Shown one piece after another: positions 11,923-24,257 of a stretch of 64,000 bases of DNA. Position numbers and translations under genes: made by a program. Source of the DNA: Trichopria drosophilae (Eukaryota; Arthropoda; Insecta; Hymenoptera; Diapriidae); assembly GCA_030407085.1 (NCBI GenBank), contig CM059585.1, positions 64,053,501 to 64,117,500 on the forward strand, given 5' to 3'. Under the pieces are notes generated by a model. It was not told where the DNA came from. It did not search any database and saw only the letters and a list, made by a program, of their open reading frames with translations. Within the stretch, counting starts at the first letter, position 1; each line of letters opens with the position of its first letter.

Positions 11923-12337
11923 GAGAACGCGATGGTTAAGTGGTTAGCAAGCTCGCCTTGTAATCTGAACGTTCCTTAGGTCGTGATTTCTAATCACCGT
12001 CCGGCAACTTTTTCTATTCATTTCCATTGCGGGTAATTCAGTAAACCTTGCTTGGCGAAGGTACGAATTTGGGACTGCTACTGAAATCAGTCGGTAGTCA
12101 TCAACACCGTGAATGGTTTTTCCATGGTCGACGCTAAGTAAATATTGTCTTGAATGAAAATAAGACAATGTTTGTGTTGCACCTGCTAACAATTGGCCGC
12201 CGATTAACTATTGACGGTGTCGATTATGTGTAGTATATTTCTGATTGTTTATTTGTTTGTATCGTACTGTGTGGGGTGATGAATAAGCCTAAAATAATAA
12301 AGTTGGCTAGTAAATCTGACCAATGTATTTAAGTAAT
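11923..12337 (+). mobile_element. tRNA-derived SINE, copy 1, with target duplications
   Basis: The 415-bp body starts with a tRNA-like head: GATGGTTAAGTGGTTAGCA resembles an RNA polymerase III A box, and GGTCGTGATTTCTAATCAC resembles a worn B box. It continues with GCTTGGCGAAGGTACGAATTTGGGAC-type body sequence shared with the other two SINEs at 26.4 and 40.1 kb. The body is flanked by a 15-bp direct repeat, GATAATACATACGAA at 11908-11922 and GATAATACATATGAA at 12338-12352, with one mismatch. That is the target-site duplication expected of LINE-mobilised insertion. Confidence 0.85.
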
Positions 12338-12352
12338 GATAATACATATGAA

Positions 12353-13426
12353 TCTAATCTTCGACTCGTCACTTGATGCGCCAGTACACATTCGAAATAG
12401 TACAGGAACAAAAAAGCGTTCACAATCATATAGAAATGTACACAAAAATAGAAAATAGTATGTCATATTTATTATTGGGTATGAAAAAGTATTAAGTCTC
12501 AAACACTGAGATTAACTTTCAGTATACCAATATTTCCAACGGATGCTTTTGTATAGATTATATGCAACATATGTTGTCTTATAATTTTGGATGATAAAAT
12601 AGATTCTCGTTGATTAAGCAACTTCACATTCATTTTCATATAAATCAATCCGAAAGGGAAAGAAATTGCACGTTTTTGATAACCGTTTGCTGAAAGGTAT
12701 GTTTGAGTAGCATAAAATTAATTTCGTTTTTGATTTAAATCATTATTTTTTTTAAATAAATTAAAAATGTTTCAAAGTTATGCCACTCGCGTTTTTTACT
12801 CTCAACACTTATTAAAAAAGACTTTAAAAACATATTAAACGAAGGAAAAAAATGTTCATAACTTGTGTATTCTGTATTTCGTTAAACCTGTATATTTTTC
12901 CAGATCTGCATATATGTTATTTTAATATTCTCTCATTTTATCCTTTAATAATCGTCTTCTTTGGCCAAAGCATACCTTTCAACAAGAATGACACAAGATT
13001 TGGCGTACAACTTCATCTTTATGTGTTTAATGTATCCAATTTTTATGTTAAAATATTTATTGACCACTCTGATATTGCGTTCAGTAGTTTGTGCATTCTT
13101 TGTGTTAGAGTTATGAGATGTATAATGTGATAGATATAGTTTATTACTCATATATAGGGAACTATGTCCCACAAAGGAATTTCTTCAACTTACACATACA
13201 TACACATTAAAATCGAAACAAAATAACGCAGAGTACACAAGTATATTGTCAACATACGAAAGTCATTTGTTAGCTGTAAATTTCTTTGACATTGGAATGT
13301 TCGGTGTTTGAGGAGTAACAGTTACAACTTTCTACTAAATGTCGTACAAAAATTGTCTACGGTGGAAGCAAGCTTTTAAATAGTTAAATACATAACTGTA
13401 TCGCTGACTTCGCGTCATTTTTGCAG
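12353..13426. other. AT-rich stretch before the exon-like segment
   Basis: No gene or element boundary is recognised. A pyrimidine-bearing stretch ending TTTTTGCAG leads into the exon-like segment at 13427. Confidence 0.4.
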
Positions 13427-13489
13427 ATTAAAACTGACAGAGAATTAGGACGAGACGCACGCCGCAATCGCAGCATCAAGGGATACTCG
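13427..13489 (+). other. Candidate 63-bp host-gene exon
   Basis: The segment sits between a textbook 3' splice site (CATTTTTGCAG ending at 13426) and a textbook 5' splice site (GTAAGAA starting at 13490). It is 63 bases, open in one frame only, and encodes IKTDRELGRDARRNRSIKGY plus Ser, a basic, non-repetitive peptide. Its GC content is clearly above the flanking AT-rich DNA, and it lies outside any recognised transposon. I do not recognise the protein. One isolated candidate exon can arise by chance. Confidence 0.35.
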
Positions 13490-13788
13490 GTAAGAATGTG
13501 GGAAAGGCTATCCAGAGCATTCAAATTAAATAGCATGCAGTTTGAGGAAGGATGATAGGTGTACTGACGGCCTACGAGAAATAGACCGCGAGTGCGATGT
13601 AACCAATCTAAGCTGCAGTTTCAATCTCAGGCAGATCAGGGGTAGGGGCCCAAGGTATACAGTATACGCTATACGTATATACAGTATACTAAGTCCAAAC
13701 TTAGACGGAAGACTGGAAAGTGCGGACTACGGGAGCATACATAATACTTATTTAGATCATTAGTTTTACAAATTGCGGCATATTTAGA

Positions 13789-13975
13789 CCGGAACTAAAA
13801 CTCTTTTGCAGATTACGTCTTCAATTTTAACTTTTTATATTATTAAGGGTGCTCTTCTGAAGCCCCTGAGCGCCGCGGTGACCATTGTGGAACTACCAAA
13901 CCGGAAGTAAAACTCCTTTGCAGATTACGCCTTCAATTTTAACTTTTTATATTATTAAGTGTATTTTTATAAGCT
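13789..13975. repeat. Imperfect direct duplication, two units about 111 bp apart
   Basis: The block beginning ACCGGAACTAAAACTCTTTT near 13789 recurs as ACCGGAAGTAAAACTCCTTT near 13900. Each continues with GCAGATTACG(T/C)CTTCAATT and TTTATATTATTAAG. This is a local tandem duplication of unknown origin. Confidence 0.8.
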
Positions 13976-14483
13976 ACTATTCCCCTAGAATGAGCGTCCA
14001 CTTCGATATTGGCGCAACGACTGTCGCATAATCCAAAAAAAAAGGATAAAATCGGCCTGTTTTTCACCTCACACGTACATGATGTGTAGATGTGTTAGTC
14101 GTCACGATAACAACGCTTATTGCATCGTTTCGATAACGCTAACGCACAAAAACAGAATGGACGTTCATTCCTGACACTTCGCGGATTACATTGAACCCAT
14201 TTTTTGCAAATTAATTATGTTTTCGAGGCGCAATCTACAAATTGCGGCTCGAAGCTGGTAATGGCGGCACAAGCGAAAGATTTGACATATATCAGTTCCG
14301 CGTTTTCGGTGAGATGGAGCTCAAAGCGAATGTCAGGATCGTAGGTATTCTAGGGCGCTTCCCAGGGCCCCGCGCGCGTGTGCACGCATACATATGTAAT
14401 ACGGTCAGGTGATTTGCATGTATGAATATGTCTACATTCATGTATGCATGCATAATCCGTCCATATAGGAAGGGTATGGGAGC

Positions 14484-14503
14484 AGAGAGAGAGAGAGAGA
14501 GAG
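14484..14503. repeat. Short (GA)10 microsatellite
   Basis: Ten pure GA units between unrelated flanks. Confidence 0.95.
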
Positions 14504-14868
14504 TTGGGACAAGGATGTAAAAGATTGTCATCTCATTCTCTCACAAGAGAATCTCAGGTGCGATTCTCACCGATTTTATTGAAACTTTCCCATAATATAG
14601 GACATACTTACCACCCTTTTGATTATCAGAAAGATCGATGCAATACTCAATCGTTTTCTAGAAAATTGTATTTGAATTTACAAATCTAGATAGAGGAGTA
14701 TTGTTTATTTTTAAAGCCTATTTGTTATAAACTATTTATGAACCGTAGAAATTGCGAATTTTAATTATTTTTAACTTTTTTAAATTATGTTAGGAAATGA
14801 ACTTCCTCTCATTTCTTTCTGATAATGAAAATGATGTAATAATATTCCCATAACAAAACTACTAAGTA

Positions 14869-15132
14869 CGGTAGACCCCCCTTTTTACGACATGGGTCGG
14901 TTCCGCGACTTCCCCTCAAGCTCCCGTTTATCGACATACCAGCTAGAAAAGTGCGTTCTCCCACCGCAACCCATCGACAAGCATGCTAAAGTGACGTCAC
15001 ACGTCACTCGACCAATGCGGTTGTTTCGCGGGCTATGCACGTATACATGCGCCGTCTGTCATGCGGTGTCACTAATGTCGTAGAAAAGAGTATGTCGATA
15101 AACGGATGTGGCGTTAAAAGCGGGTTCTACTG
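14869..15132. mobile_element. Pogo/Tigger-like MITE, TA-flanked
   Basis: The right end reads, inverted, CAGTAGAACCCGCTTTTAAC and the left end CGGTAGACCCCCCTTTTTAC. CAGTAGAACC-type ends are usual for pogo/Tigger elements. TA dinucleotides lie directly outside both ends (14867-14868 and 15133-15134), as expected for this superfamily. The inner words CCGTTTATCGACATAC also face each other in inverse orientation. The element is 264 bp and has no transposase, so it is non-autonomous. Confidence 0.75.
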
Positions 15133-15145
15133 TAGATACTATTTT

Positions 15146-15966
15146 CCAGATAACACACGATATTCTCGGAATATTCGGAGTACATACTCAGTATATCATG
15201 TCAGATATACTGAGGATGTTCGAAACATATTCTGACAATATACTCAGCATATTCCTATGTCCGCCCTAAAAATGTTCTCACGATATCCTGAGAATATCAT
15301 CCACGATAAAATTTTTTTTCCGCATTTTATAAAAAAATTAATTTTTTTCTTATTTTTAATTTTATTTTTTTTTAACTTGTTAAGATGATTTAATTATTTT
15401 AAAACAAGCTGTTCTCATGCGGTCGCCTATCCAGTCGTAGTCCACTACGTACGGCGCTTAATAAGAAATAGCGAACGCGCGCGACACCGACCATCGGTCT
15501 ACCACTGTTGAACACCATTCATAACGTAAACTGATATTTGTGTCACACTCATTGCACAATTTTAAAACCGTACTCGCTTTTATACATTTTTTCAGGGGTT
15601 TTCGAGATTATCTGCAGAAGGAAGAGCTCGATAAAAACCTATACGAGAATTTTGAAAATTTGAAAAATTAATAAATATAATATTCTGAGAATATGCACAC
15701 GATATACGTTAGGTGTGTTTATTTTTAATTCTTAAGTATGGAAAATTTAGATTTAGTTTGGGATATATGGCTAATAGACGAAATTGGAAATAATTATAAT
15801 ATTTTTTTTTCGATATTTTAAGAATATGTTTAAGAATATGTTTAGAATATACAAAATGTTATATGATATTTATGATATTCTGAGTATATTCTGAGAATAT
15901 TACGGATATTCACGGGAGATTTTCGTATGAAGTTCGAATATACGGTAAATATCATGTGTTATCTGG
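15146..15966. mobile_element. AT-rich MITE with CCAGATAACACA ends
   Basis: The left end CCAGATAACACACGATATTC and the inverted right end CCAGATAACACATGATATTT match in 17 of 20 positions. The 821-bp interior contains many copies of the palindromic words ATATTCTGAGAATAT and TACTCAGTATATC, so it could fold extensively. No transposase and no clear target duplication are visible. It lies 13 bp from the pogo-like MITE on the left. Confidence 0.7.
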
Positions 15967-18239
15967 GTTATAAATAGTTAACATTTATAAATATAATATT
16001 TATAAGTAATATTATTAATAACAATAACAACAACAATATGAAACTAAATTTTTCACTTTTTCATCATTTTTTTGATCATTTGTAAATTTGTATTTTGATG
16101 TAAAAATGTTTTTTCGAATAGATTGGATGGGTATAAATGAATGTAATAAATTATAATCTTATTAATTATTCAAATTATTGTTATTGTTGTTGTTATTGTT
16201 ATTATTATTACGTAAATAACAACTTTACACAGCAACATTTGTTTTTGATCTCGCTCAATCTGCCGAAAAGTGGAAAATTTTTGGATAAAATCCCTACCAG
16301 ATCAGCATCAGTGTGAAATTTGGCCCCTTCTATTTCTTTTGTTATTATTATTACTATTATTATTAATAATTCAATTTCAATATCAGTAGATAACAAAAAT
16401 TTTTTTAACAAAAATTTGTGCGCTTGTTTTTATACAAAAATTATAATTGTTACTAATTTTTACTTTTTTGCATGAAACTTCAGACGGCTATAACTCTTCA
16501 ACAATTATTCATCGTAGAAACTTCAACAGATGCTCACTTTACGCAGCTAATTTCATCCTCTTCAAAATAGTTCGGATACTACTACTATCTGAATGTAGCC
16601 AAAAAATACTTACTTACAAAATAAGTACATGAAAATAACAATTTGGATATTTTTCTTTTGTACCATCGTGGATTTATGATTAAAATGATTTTTTTCTTAA
16701 ACATAAAGATTCAAAGTTTCATTATTTGCAACTTTCATTATATGCACTTTTCCCACATGAAGCATGGTTTTAGAGTAATTATTGATTTCATCCCAAAAAA
16801 CGTTCCGATTGTGCGTTAATTTGTTTTTTAAACGTTCATATCGTCGTAAATATTGAACGCACAATATTACATAAAAAAATGAAAATTGTTCGTAATTTCA
16901 TCCTCTACAACTTTTATTTGAAGTATTTTGCGATGCGAATGGTTATTTTTTACTTATAAGCGAAAAACGCGCGTTACAGTTACTCCGCATAACTGCCAAT
17001 ATTTGAAATAAACTACCTCGGCTTCTATTGGTCGTAGAAGCTATTTTAAAAGTCGAAATTGTGTAGAATTTCCCCAAATGCAATTTTCGTGAATTTCTTT
17101 TTTTGTTTAATGTGATATTTTTAGAGTTATTTCAGAAAAACCAATTTTTTGGACACATTTTTCCTAGTTAACCCTTGTAGTTTGATAGCGTGGAGTTTAT
17201 ATATATACATATTTATGTATAGATTCTTGTTTATAGATTCACTGAAAACGGCGATAATGTAGACAATTTGTTATATGACTAAGTTTCCTCGATATGTATA
17301 TCCATTATTTTCTAATAGTTATATCGCATTTGTCTGAAGTAGATTCATATTCTACGCTACTAACGAATTTTCCATTATGTAGCACGAATCATGGGATTAA
17401 AAGTAATTAAGTTCCAAACCAACACATCCCTGCGTTTTTTATCTGTTCAGTATGAAGCATTACTGGCAGAAATAAGTAAGAAATGTTCCATTTCACATGC
17501 AAAATGCAAATAAAATATTCTTTCTTTCTCATTGCAAAAATAGATCTGTTGATAAACGTCGTAGTTTTGAAAAGTAGAGTCAAGATGTCAAAACCAAAGC
17601 CAAACCCTAAAACCAATATTGCAAGGTATAAATATGCATTTAGAAGTTTAAATGGAATCACCAAATTTATTTTGACCCTTTTATTCTTGTTTCTTTATCA
17701 TTTTTGTGCTACAAAATGATAGCGTGTCGAACAATTAAACATTCATATTGTTTATCATTTCAGAAATTTTCTTTTTTCACCACTTATAAGTGGAATCCAT
17801 TTAAAATTCATATTTCGTGATATTTTTAAAAAGTATGAAAAATGCAAGAAAAAATCCAGGGTAGTAAGTAAATTCAGAGCATCTGAATCAGAAACTTACA
17901 AAAATTTGTGTTATTGACAAAATTTGGAGTAATACATTTTGGTAAACAATACAAAAAAAATTGTTTATAAAAATGTAAACAAACACGTATTCCTTTATTT
18001 TTTAAGTTGAATATTGCATCTTGAAGTTAATTATTAACATACCAGAAGTCTGCCTGCAGCATTTTACAATTAGATGGATTCCGCATATTCTTTTTTTAAA
18101 ATGCATGCTAGATATTGATTGGTTACAAAATTTGCATAAAAAAGTCGGCGTTGAAAATTATTAAAAATTGTAAAAAAAGTGACAATTTTAATAATCAAAT
18201 TGGACAGTCTTTGACTCTTCTGAAAAGTGTTGTTATTAA
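15967..18239. other. AT-rich stretch with small inverted and trinucleotide repeats
   Basis: No gene is recognised. AATAACAATAACAACAACAA near 16015 faces its inverse near 16175-16200, giving a hairpin of about 30 bp around a 140-bp loop. ATT/ATTG microsatellite runs occur at about 16175-16210 and 16338-16368. A 78-aa open frame at 17483-17719 has no recognisable domain and is probably chance. Confidence 0.4.
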
Positions 18240-18789
18240 TAAATACTAAATTTCAACAGTTAATAGTTCAACTGAAATATTTTTTTGGAAGTAGTGTTGA
18301 AATGATTATGAAATAATAACGTGAAATAATAATCAATAATATGCATATTTACATGGATATCATTTTTTTTCTGTAAATGGACTTCTTATAATTAAGGCAG
18401 GGTATCCGATTGTTCTTTCTTTATTTGCCCATCAACATTCACTTAAAAGTTGTTGCGTGACTTTTTTTAAAAATATTTATCGACAGTTGTCAGTGAAAAT
18501 ACAATGTAAATTCACAATATTATTAAAAAATTTTAAATTATTCTTTACCAACAAATAAAAATACTTGTAATAAATAATGTCAAACAGTGCATAAAAAGTG
18601 TCTTCATTACTTGCACGTTTTGAAGAATATGTTTATAATTTTATCTATCTTCAAAGTCTGTTCTTTTACAAATAATAATTATGAATTTACATTATTTTTC
18701 TTGATTAATATTCAGAAACTGAATATTAAAATAAACTACTATATCTAGGTATTCCACATAATTTTGTAAGGTTTTGCAATTCTCCACCT

Positions 18790-20437
18790 GACCAATCCCA
18801 TTTCAAATCCTGCAATGAAAAAAGTTCACAAATTTAAAATCATGTTTTATACTATTTTTATTGTTCTTTTAGGTAAATTAAGAGATACGTATTTTTTTGT
18901 TTTGCGCAAAATATCTCGCTGGTGATTTTATTTTTGTCCGAAACAGGTAGGAAATTATTTTTACATCTCTCTATTTCCGTTAAAAATCGATATTTTAAGA
19001 TTCTGTTTTCTTAATTCGGTATAGTTTTAAATGTTCTTTCATGGACATTTTGAAAATTAACAAAATGGCGGTCATTTTTTGAAAAAAAAAGAAAAACTTA
19101 ATTTTCAAAATTCTAATTTTTTTTTATCATAATCAGACACTATAAAAAGGAAAGTTTTCCAATAAGTTTGGTCTGCGCTAAAACGGTGTGAAAGCGTCAA
19201 GAATTTTTTTTCTGAAAAAAAAGAATTCGTTATCAGATTTCAGCGACGTCATCTTTCAGTTAGTAAAACAACAGGAAAATGTTGAGCATATATACTACAA
19301 ATAGAAACTTTTACACATTAACATTAACAAACAATTTTTTATATTTTAAGAATAAAAACGTGCTACTGCTTACTCCGTTATCGGCCCAAGGAAAATATGT
19401 TCAAACACCGTTAGGTCCGTTCATGAAATTGAGCGTATCGGCATTGTTGATGTCTAATAATAATGCGTAAATAAAACAAGAAAACATAAGAAAAGTGCAG
19501 AATTTTCAGGAGAGATTTTTCTTTCATATATTAAGAATCTTACAATAAATATTACAACCCTACTTAGCGCTACGCAGGATGAACGACACGGATGTAATAG
19601 GATTCTCATCCCATTGCGGTACTTTTTGAAGTGAGTCCCATTGCCTCTCACGAATTGGGATGCTTCTTGAATTGTAATTGTTTCACGATTAGATAACATG
19701 AAACATTCATGTTCACTTCATCTGTAACATGAAACCTGAACGACACGTTCATTTTTATATACTGACGGATGAACATTTTTCAACGAATGTCTTCCACCGG
19801 TGGTTAACAATAGTACGTATTTATTCTTAAAATATAATCAAATTGTTTATTACTAATAATATTTGAAAGTTTCTATGGCTAATAGATATGATCCAAATTT
19901 CTCTTTTATTTCACTAACTGAAAGATGACATTGCTGCAACCTGATAAATGCCGATTAAACAAAAAATCTTGACGCTTCCATACCATTTTAGTGCAGACCA
20001 AACCTATTGGAAAACATTCCTTATTATATTGTCTAATCATAAAAAAAATAGAATTTTGAAAAATGATGTTTTTGAAAAAAACGAGTTTTTTTATTTTTCA
20101 AAATATGGCCGCCATTTTGTTAATTTTCAAACTTTATAAAATTTCAAAATGGCCATGAAAGAAGATTTTAAACACTACTAAATTAAGAAAACAGAATGCC
20201 TATATATCGATTTTTAACGGAAATAGAGAGATTTGAATAATTTCCTACCTGTTTGGCAAAATGAAATCACCAGCGAAATTTTTGTGCAGGCCGTAACTTC
20301 GCGAAAAATTGTTTGTTTGCAAAACAAAAAAATATGTATCTCTTTATTTACCCAAAAGAACAATAAAAATCGTATAAAACATGATTTTGAATTTTAAATT
20401 TATTTTCATTGCATGATTTGAAATGGAATATTGGTCA
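18790..20437. mobile_element. Foldback element with arms of roughly 500 bp
   Basis: The left arm, about 18795-19310, is repeated inversely in about 19910-20435. Matching landmarks include CATTTCAAATCCTGCAATGA with its inverse near 20410, TTTATTGTTCTTTTAGGTAAATT, AACAGGTAGGAAATTATT, and TTAACAAAATGGCGGTCATT with its inverse near 20110. The arms differ by many substitutions and small indels. The central part (about 19310-19910) has only short open frames, including 19454-19699 on the minus strand, which is not recognisable. Confidence 0.65.
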
Positions 20438-22215
20438 CCTACAATATTAGTTTTGTAAATCTTTATATGGGACGTTCTTTGTCAACCGGAACAGAGCTCT
20501 GCCCAAAATTCACGTTGATGGATTTTGTTGATCTTGGGCTTAAAATTTTAGTTTTTGACTACTCTTTCAAAGCTCGTTGGGCAGAATCGGAATTTTCAAC
20601 GTTTCAGACCAATATGGCGGCTGGAAATCAGAAAAAAACGAGAGTTCGGATATAAAAGCTTCACAAAAACAAAAATTTACGTCCAAATAAACTGTTTTTG
20701 GGCACAAATGTTCAACAATTAACGTACTTAAAAAGTTGGCAAGATAGGTTGAAGAAATTCAACATGGCGGATGAAACTTCAAAAACCGCCGAAAAATTAA
20801 AAAATCGCTACGCGGACTGTTATTTCACAGTGGATTTTATTGGAAATTGTTACTCAGGGGTTTTTCGGTCCGCTGACTACGAACTTGGTGCCAGTTTGTA
20901 AAAATTTAAAATGGCAGATCCAACATGGCGAACATTTTTCAAAACAATGAATTAATTCCGTTGGAATCTTGCTAAATGGTAGTTTTTGGGGTCGCTGATT
21001 ACGAATCCGATATCATTCTTTAACCATTCAAAATGGCGGATCCAATGTGGCGGATATTTTTGGAAATAATTCATCAAATTGAAGTGAGACTTGTTACTCG
21101 GGGGTTTTTGAAGTCGTTGATTATTAGTATGATATCAGTCATTTAAAATACACATTACATAATCTAATATTGAAAACAAAAGTTTTAATAATTGATCACA
21201 CTCAAATTTAATGTCCGATTGGTAAGCAGCGATCGCATAAACATTCGAGAAACAAGCTCTTAATAGCTCTCTGCGTTATACAGGGTTGAGACTGTCTTCA
21301 TGCACATGAAGCCCGCATTACTTTTTTTAATTTTTTATTTTTTTTTTTGTTTTTTTTTTGTTTTATGAAAATTTTTTAATTTTAATTGTCTTTGGGTTTA
21401 TAATTAGAAATAATTTGTTGTTGATAAAACCTTAGTTGCACCGGAATATCTAAATGCAGTGAGAGTTTTTTCGGAGGTGACCTTGAATGCATGAGCTTGC
21501 GAAATTTGTGGTACTGGTGTGGTGTCTGAGAAAATATTCAGCGACCTCAAAAACCCCCGAGTAATAAGTCTCACTTTAATTTGATGAATTATTTTCAAAA
21601 ATATCCGCCATATTGGATCCGCCATTTTGAATTTTTAAAGAATGATATCGGATTCGTAATCAGCGATCCCAAAAACTACCATTTAGCAAGATTCCAACGG
21701 AATTAATTCATTGTTTTGCAAAATGTTCGCCATGTTGGATCTGCCATTTTAAATTTTTACAAACTGGCACCAAGTTCGTAGTCAGCGGACTCAAAAACCC
21801 CCGAGTAACAATTTCCAATAAAATCCACTGTGAAATGGCAGTCCGAGTAGCGATTTTTTAATTTTTCGATGGTTTTTGAAGTTTCATCCGCCATTTTGGA
21901 TCCGCCATGTTGAATTTCTTCAACCTATCTTGCCAACTTTTTAAGTACGTTAATTGTTGATCATTTGTGCCCAAAAACAGTTTATTTGGACGTAAATTTT
22001 TGTTTTTGTGAAGCTTATATATCCAAACTCTCGTTTTTTTCTGGTTTTCAGCCGCCATATTGGTCTGAAATTTTGAAAATTCCGATTCTGCCCAACGAGC
22101 TTTGAAAGAGTAATCAAAAACGAAAATTTTAAGCCCAAGATCACCAAAATCCATCAACATGAATTTTGGGCAGAGCTCTGTTCCGGTTGACAAAGAACGT
22201 CCCATATATTTATGG
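20438..22215. repeat. Inner hairpin with arms of roughly 690 bp
   Basis: The left arm starts near 20465 with GGGACGTTCTTTGTCAACCG; the right arm ends near 22204 with its near-perfect inverse. Both arms hold several units of the dispersed ATGGCGGATCC repeat in mirror order (20762, 20910 and 21031 against 21605, 21729 and 21891). The loop of about 400 bp, 21130-21530, carries a T-rich run at 21320-21370. Confidence 0.85.
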
Positions 22216-22256
22216 TGTTATAGAATATATTCTCTACATCAATAATTTCCATTTAA

Positions 22257-23263
22257 CCCTTCGCGGGGCAGACGCCACTATAGTGGCGCCCTAATTGTCT
22301 TCAGTTTTTTCTGTACAGTATGATCTTTTTAGGCTCTAAATCGTTCATTTTTTTTAATGGGACACTGGACGTTTGCTGAACAAGTTTCTCAGTCCAAAAT
22401 TTCAAGTAGCACTATATATAATTAGTTATAAACAATTAATAACAACAATGTAGAATTTTTTAAATTAATTCGGCTGTGAGCTCATTTTACACACAAATTA
22501 ACTGATGTTTGGTACAGAGGGGTTCTCTAGGTCGCTGATTACGAATCCAGTCTCAGATTTTAAAAATTCAAAATGGCGGATCCAATATGGCGACCTGACG
22601 ATACAAAAATTTACAAAATTCAATGATTCCGTCTTCCATTATCTGTATGGGGGATTTTTAAAAGAAACAATGAAAAGAAAGACAAAAGACCAAAATTAGC
22701 AAAAAATGAAAAAAAAATTTTTTTAATAAATAAAAAATGAAAAAATAAAAAAAATAAAAAAAATAAAAAAAATTAAAGAATAAAAAAAAAATAAAAAATA
22801 AAAAAATTTTGAAAAAAAGTAAAAAATAAAAAAAAAATAGAAAAAATATGGAACTAGTACCTCCCCACGTCCACGACGTTAGTTCCGGGTCATGCTGAGA
22901 GGGAGAATCTGATGCACTAGTAAACACTTTGTGACGCTGAAATCATAATTAGCGACTTTTAACATCCTTATAAAAAATTAGCATTTATCTACTAATTATC
23001 AAATAGTTTGTCGGCCACGTTGAATCCGATATTTTGAATTTTCAAATTCAGAGTTCAGATTCGTAATCAGCGATCCCGAAAACCACCGAGGGACGACTTT
23101 CATGCGATTCGAATGACTTTTTAGATTTTCGTCCGCCATATTGGACCTGCCATTTTGAATTTTCAAATTCTGAGTTCAGATTCGTAATCAGCGACCTCGA
23201 AAACAATAAGAATGACTGATATTGAAATAATCGGTTCAGTAAAATAATGTGCCCCTGAAAGGG
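22257..23263. mobile_element. piggyBac-like MITE flanked by TTAA
   Basis: The ends are CCCTTCGCGGGGCA on the left and, inverted, CCCTTTCAGGGGCA on the right. TTAA lies immediately outside each end (22253-22256 and 23264-23267). A CCC-start terminal repeat with TTAA target duplication is the signature of piggyBac-superfamily elements. The 1,007-bp interior has no transposase; it contains ATGGCGGATCC-type units in both orientations and a low-complexity AAAAAT tract (about 22700-22850). Confidence 0.8.
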
Positions 23264-23292
23264 TTAAAATCCATATTAATTACATTACAAAG

Positions 23293-23560
23293 TGTTAATT
23301 AAGGCCCATGCCTACCACAGCACAGATAGCGCCAAACTGACTATTGAAAATAAGATATATGCAAGAAATTAAATATCCCTGTATTTTGGTTTTTAAAAAA
23401 TACTGTTTATAACAATTTGTTAACACTATCGTCAAAAGTGGTTTTAGGGGAAATCTGGGTGCGCTAATCGATTTTACGGGAAAAATTAGATGCTAACCAT
23501 TGGAAGTACGATATGTCAAAAAAATACCCGGTTTTTTTGTTTCTAAAAAATAATTGTTTA
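23293..23560. repeat. Partial copy of the AAGGCCCATGCCTA repeat family
   Basis: Shares AAGGCCCATGCCTA, AGATAGCGCCAAACT and CGTCAAAAGTGGTTTTAGG with the element at 57428-57890. Here only one side is present, ending inside the outer foldback arm. No coding capacity. Confidence 0.65.
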
Positions 23561-23825
23561 TAACAATTTATTGGTGAAGAATATACAGAAATTCTATACT
23601 TTTCTGTAATAATGTGGATTCACATTGTTTTCCATTGTCAACTGTCGATAAATATTTTTAAAAATTAGTTTTTTGTTGATAAAGCCCGCAACAACTTTTA
23701 GATGATTGTTGATGAGTAAATAAAGCAAAGAACAATCGGAAACCTGCCAACGAATTATAAAAAAAATTTACAAAAAAAATTATATCCATGTAAATATGCA
23801 TATTATTGATTATTATTTCACATTA

Positions 23826-24257
23826 CAGTACAACCTCTCTTGTTCGACATGATCGGTGCCAGACGCTCTCTCTCTGACCTCGCTAGTTTGACATTTTTTT
23901 AACCACGCCCACTATGACGGCACGCAATCGTGATTGGCTCATTTGTTTTTACGACAGCTAACCTTCTAACCTTCTGTTTTCCTAGCATTAATTTCCAGCC
24001 TCCTTGCCATACATATAGAAGTCAAGTAGAAGACTAAAACTTAACAACAACAAATGCGGAGGTTATGTCGTTCGATTTGACCGGTGAGGTGCAATCGTCC
24101 GAGTCCGGCATGGGTGCGTTCGTGTTCGTCGGTAATATAATGGACGGGGCGGGAGAGGGAAGAAGTCTCCGCCCACTGTCGAACTAAGGAGGTCCGGCAC
24201 TGTCGAACTAGGGAGGTTGTCGAACAAGCGAAGTGTCGAACAAGAGAGGTTGTACTG
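23826..24257. mobile_element. Pogo/Tigger-like MITE, TA-flanked
   Basis: Perfect 24-bp inverted ends begin CAGTACAACCTCTCTTGTTC, with TA directly outside both ends (23824-23825 and 24258-24259). The 432-bp interior has further TTGTCGAAC-like words near the right end and no transposase. The flanking DNA matches the uninterrupted opposite foldback arm near 18305-18325, which has no insert there. That confirms this MITE as an insertion. Confidence 0.85.

Noticed and set aside
17483..17719. 78-codon plus-strand frame as a small gene
   Set aside because: Low-complexity composition, an overlapping minus frame of similar length, no recognisable motif or promoter.
22658..22927. Phe-rich 89-codon frame
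   Set aside because: It reads the AAAAAT low-complexity tract of the TTAA MITE.
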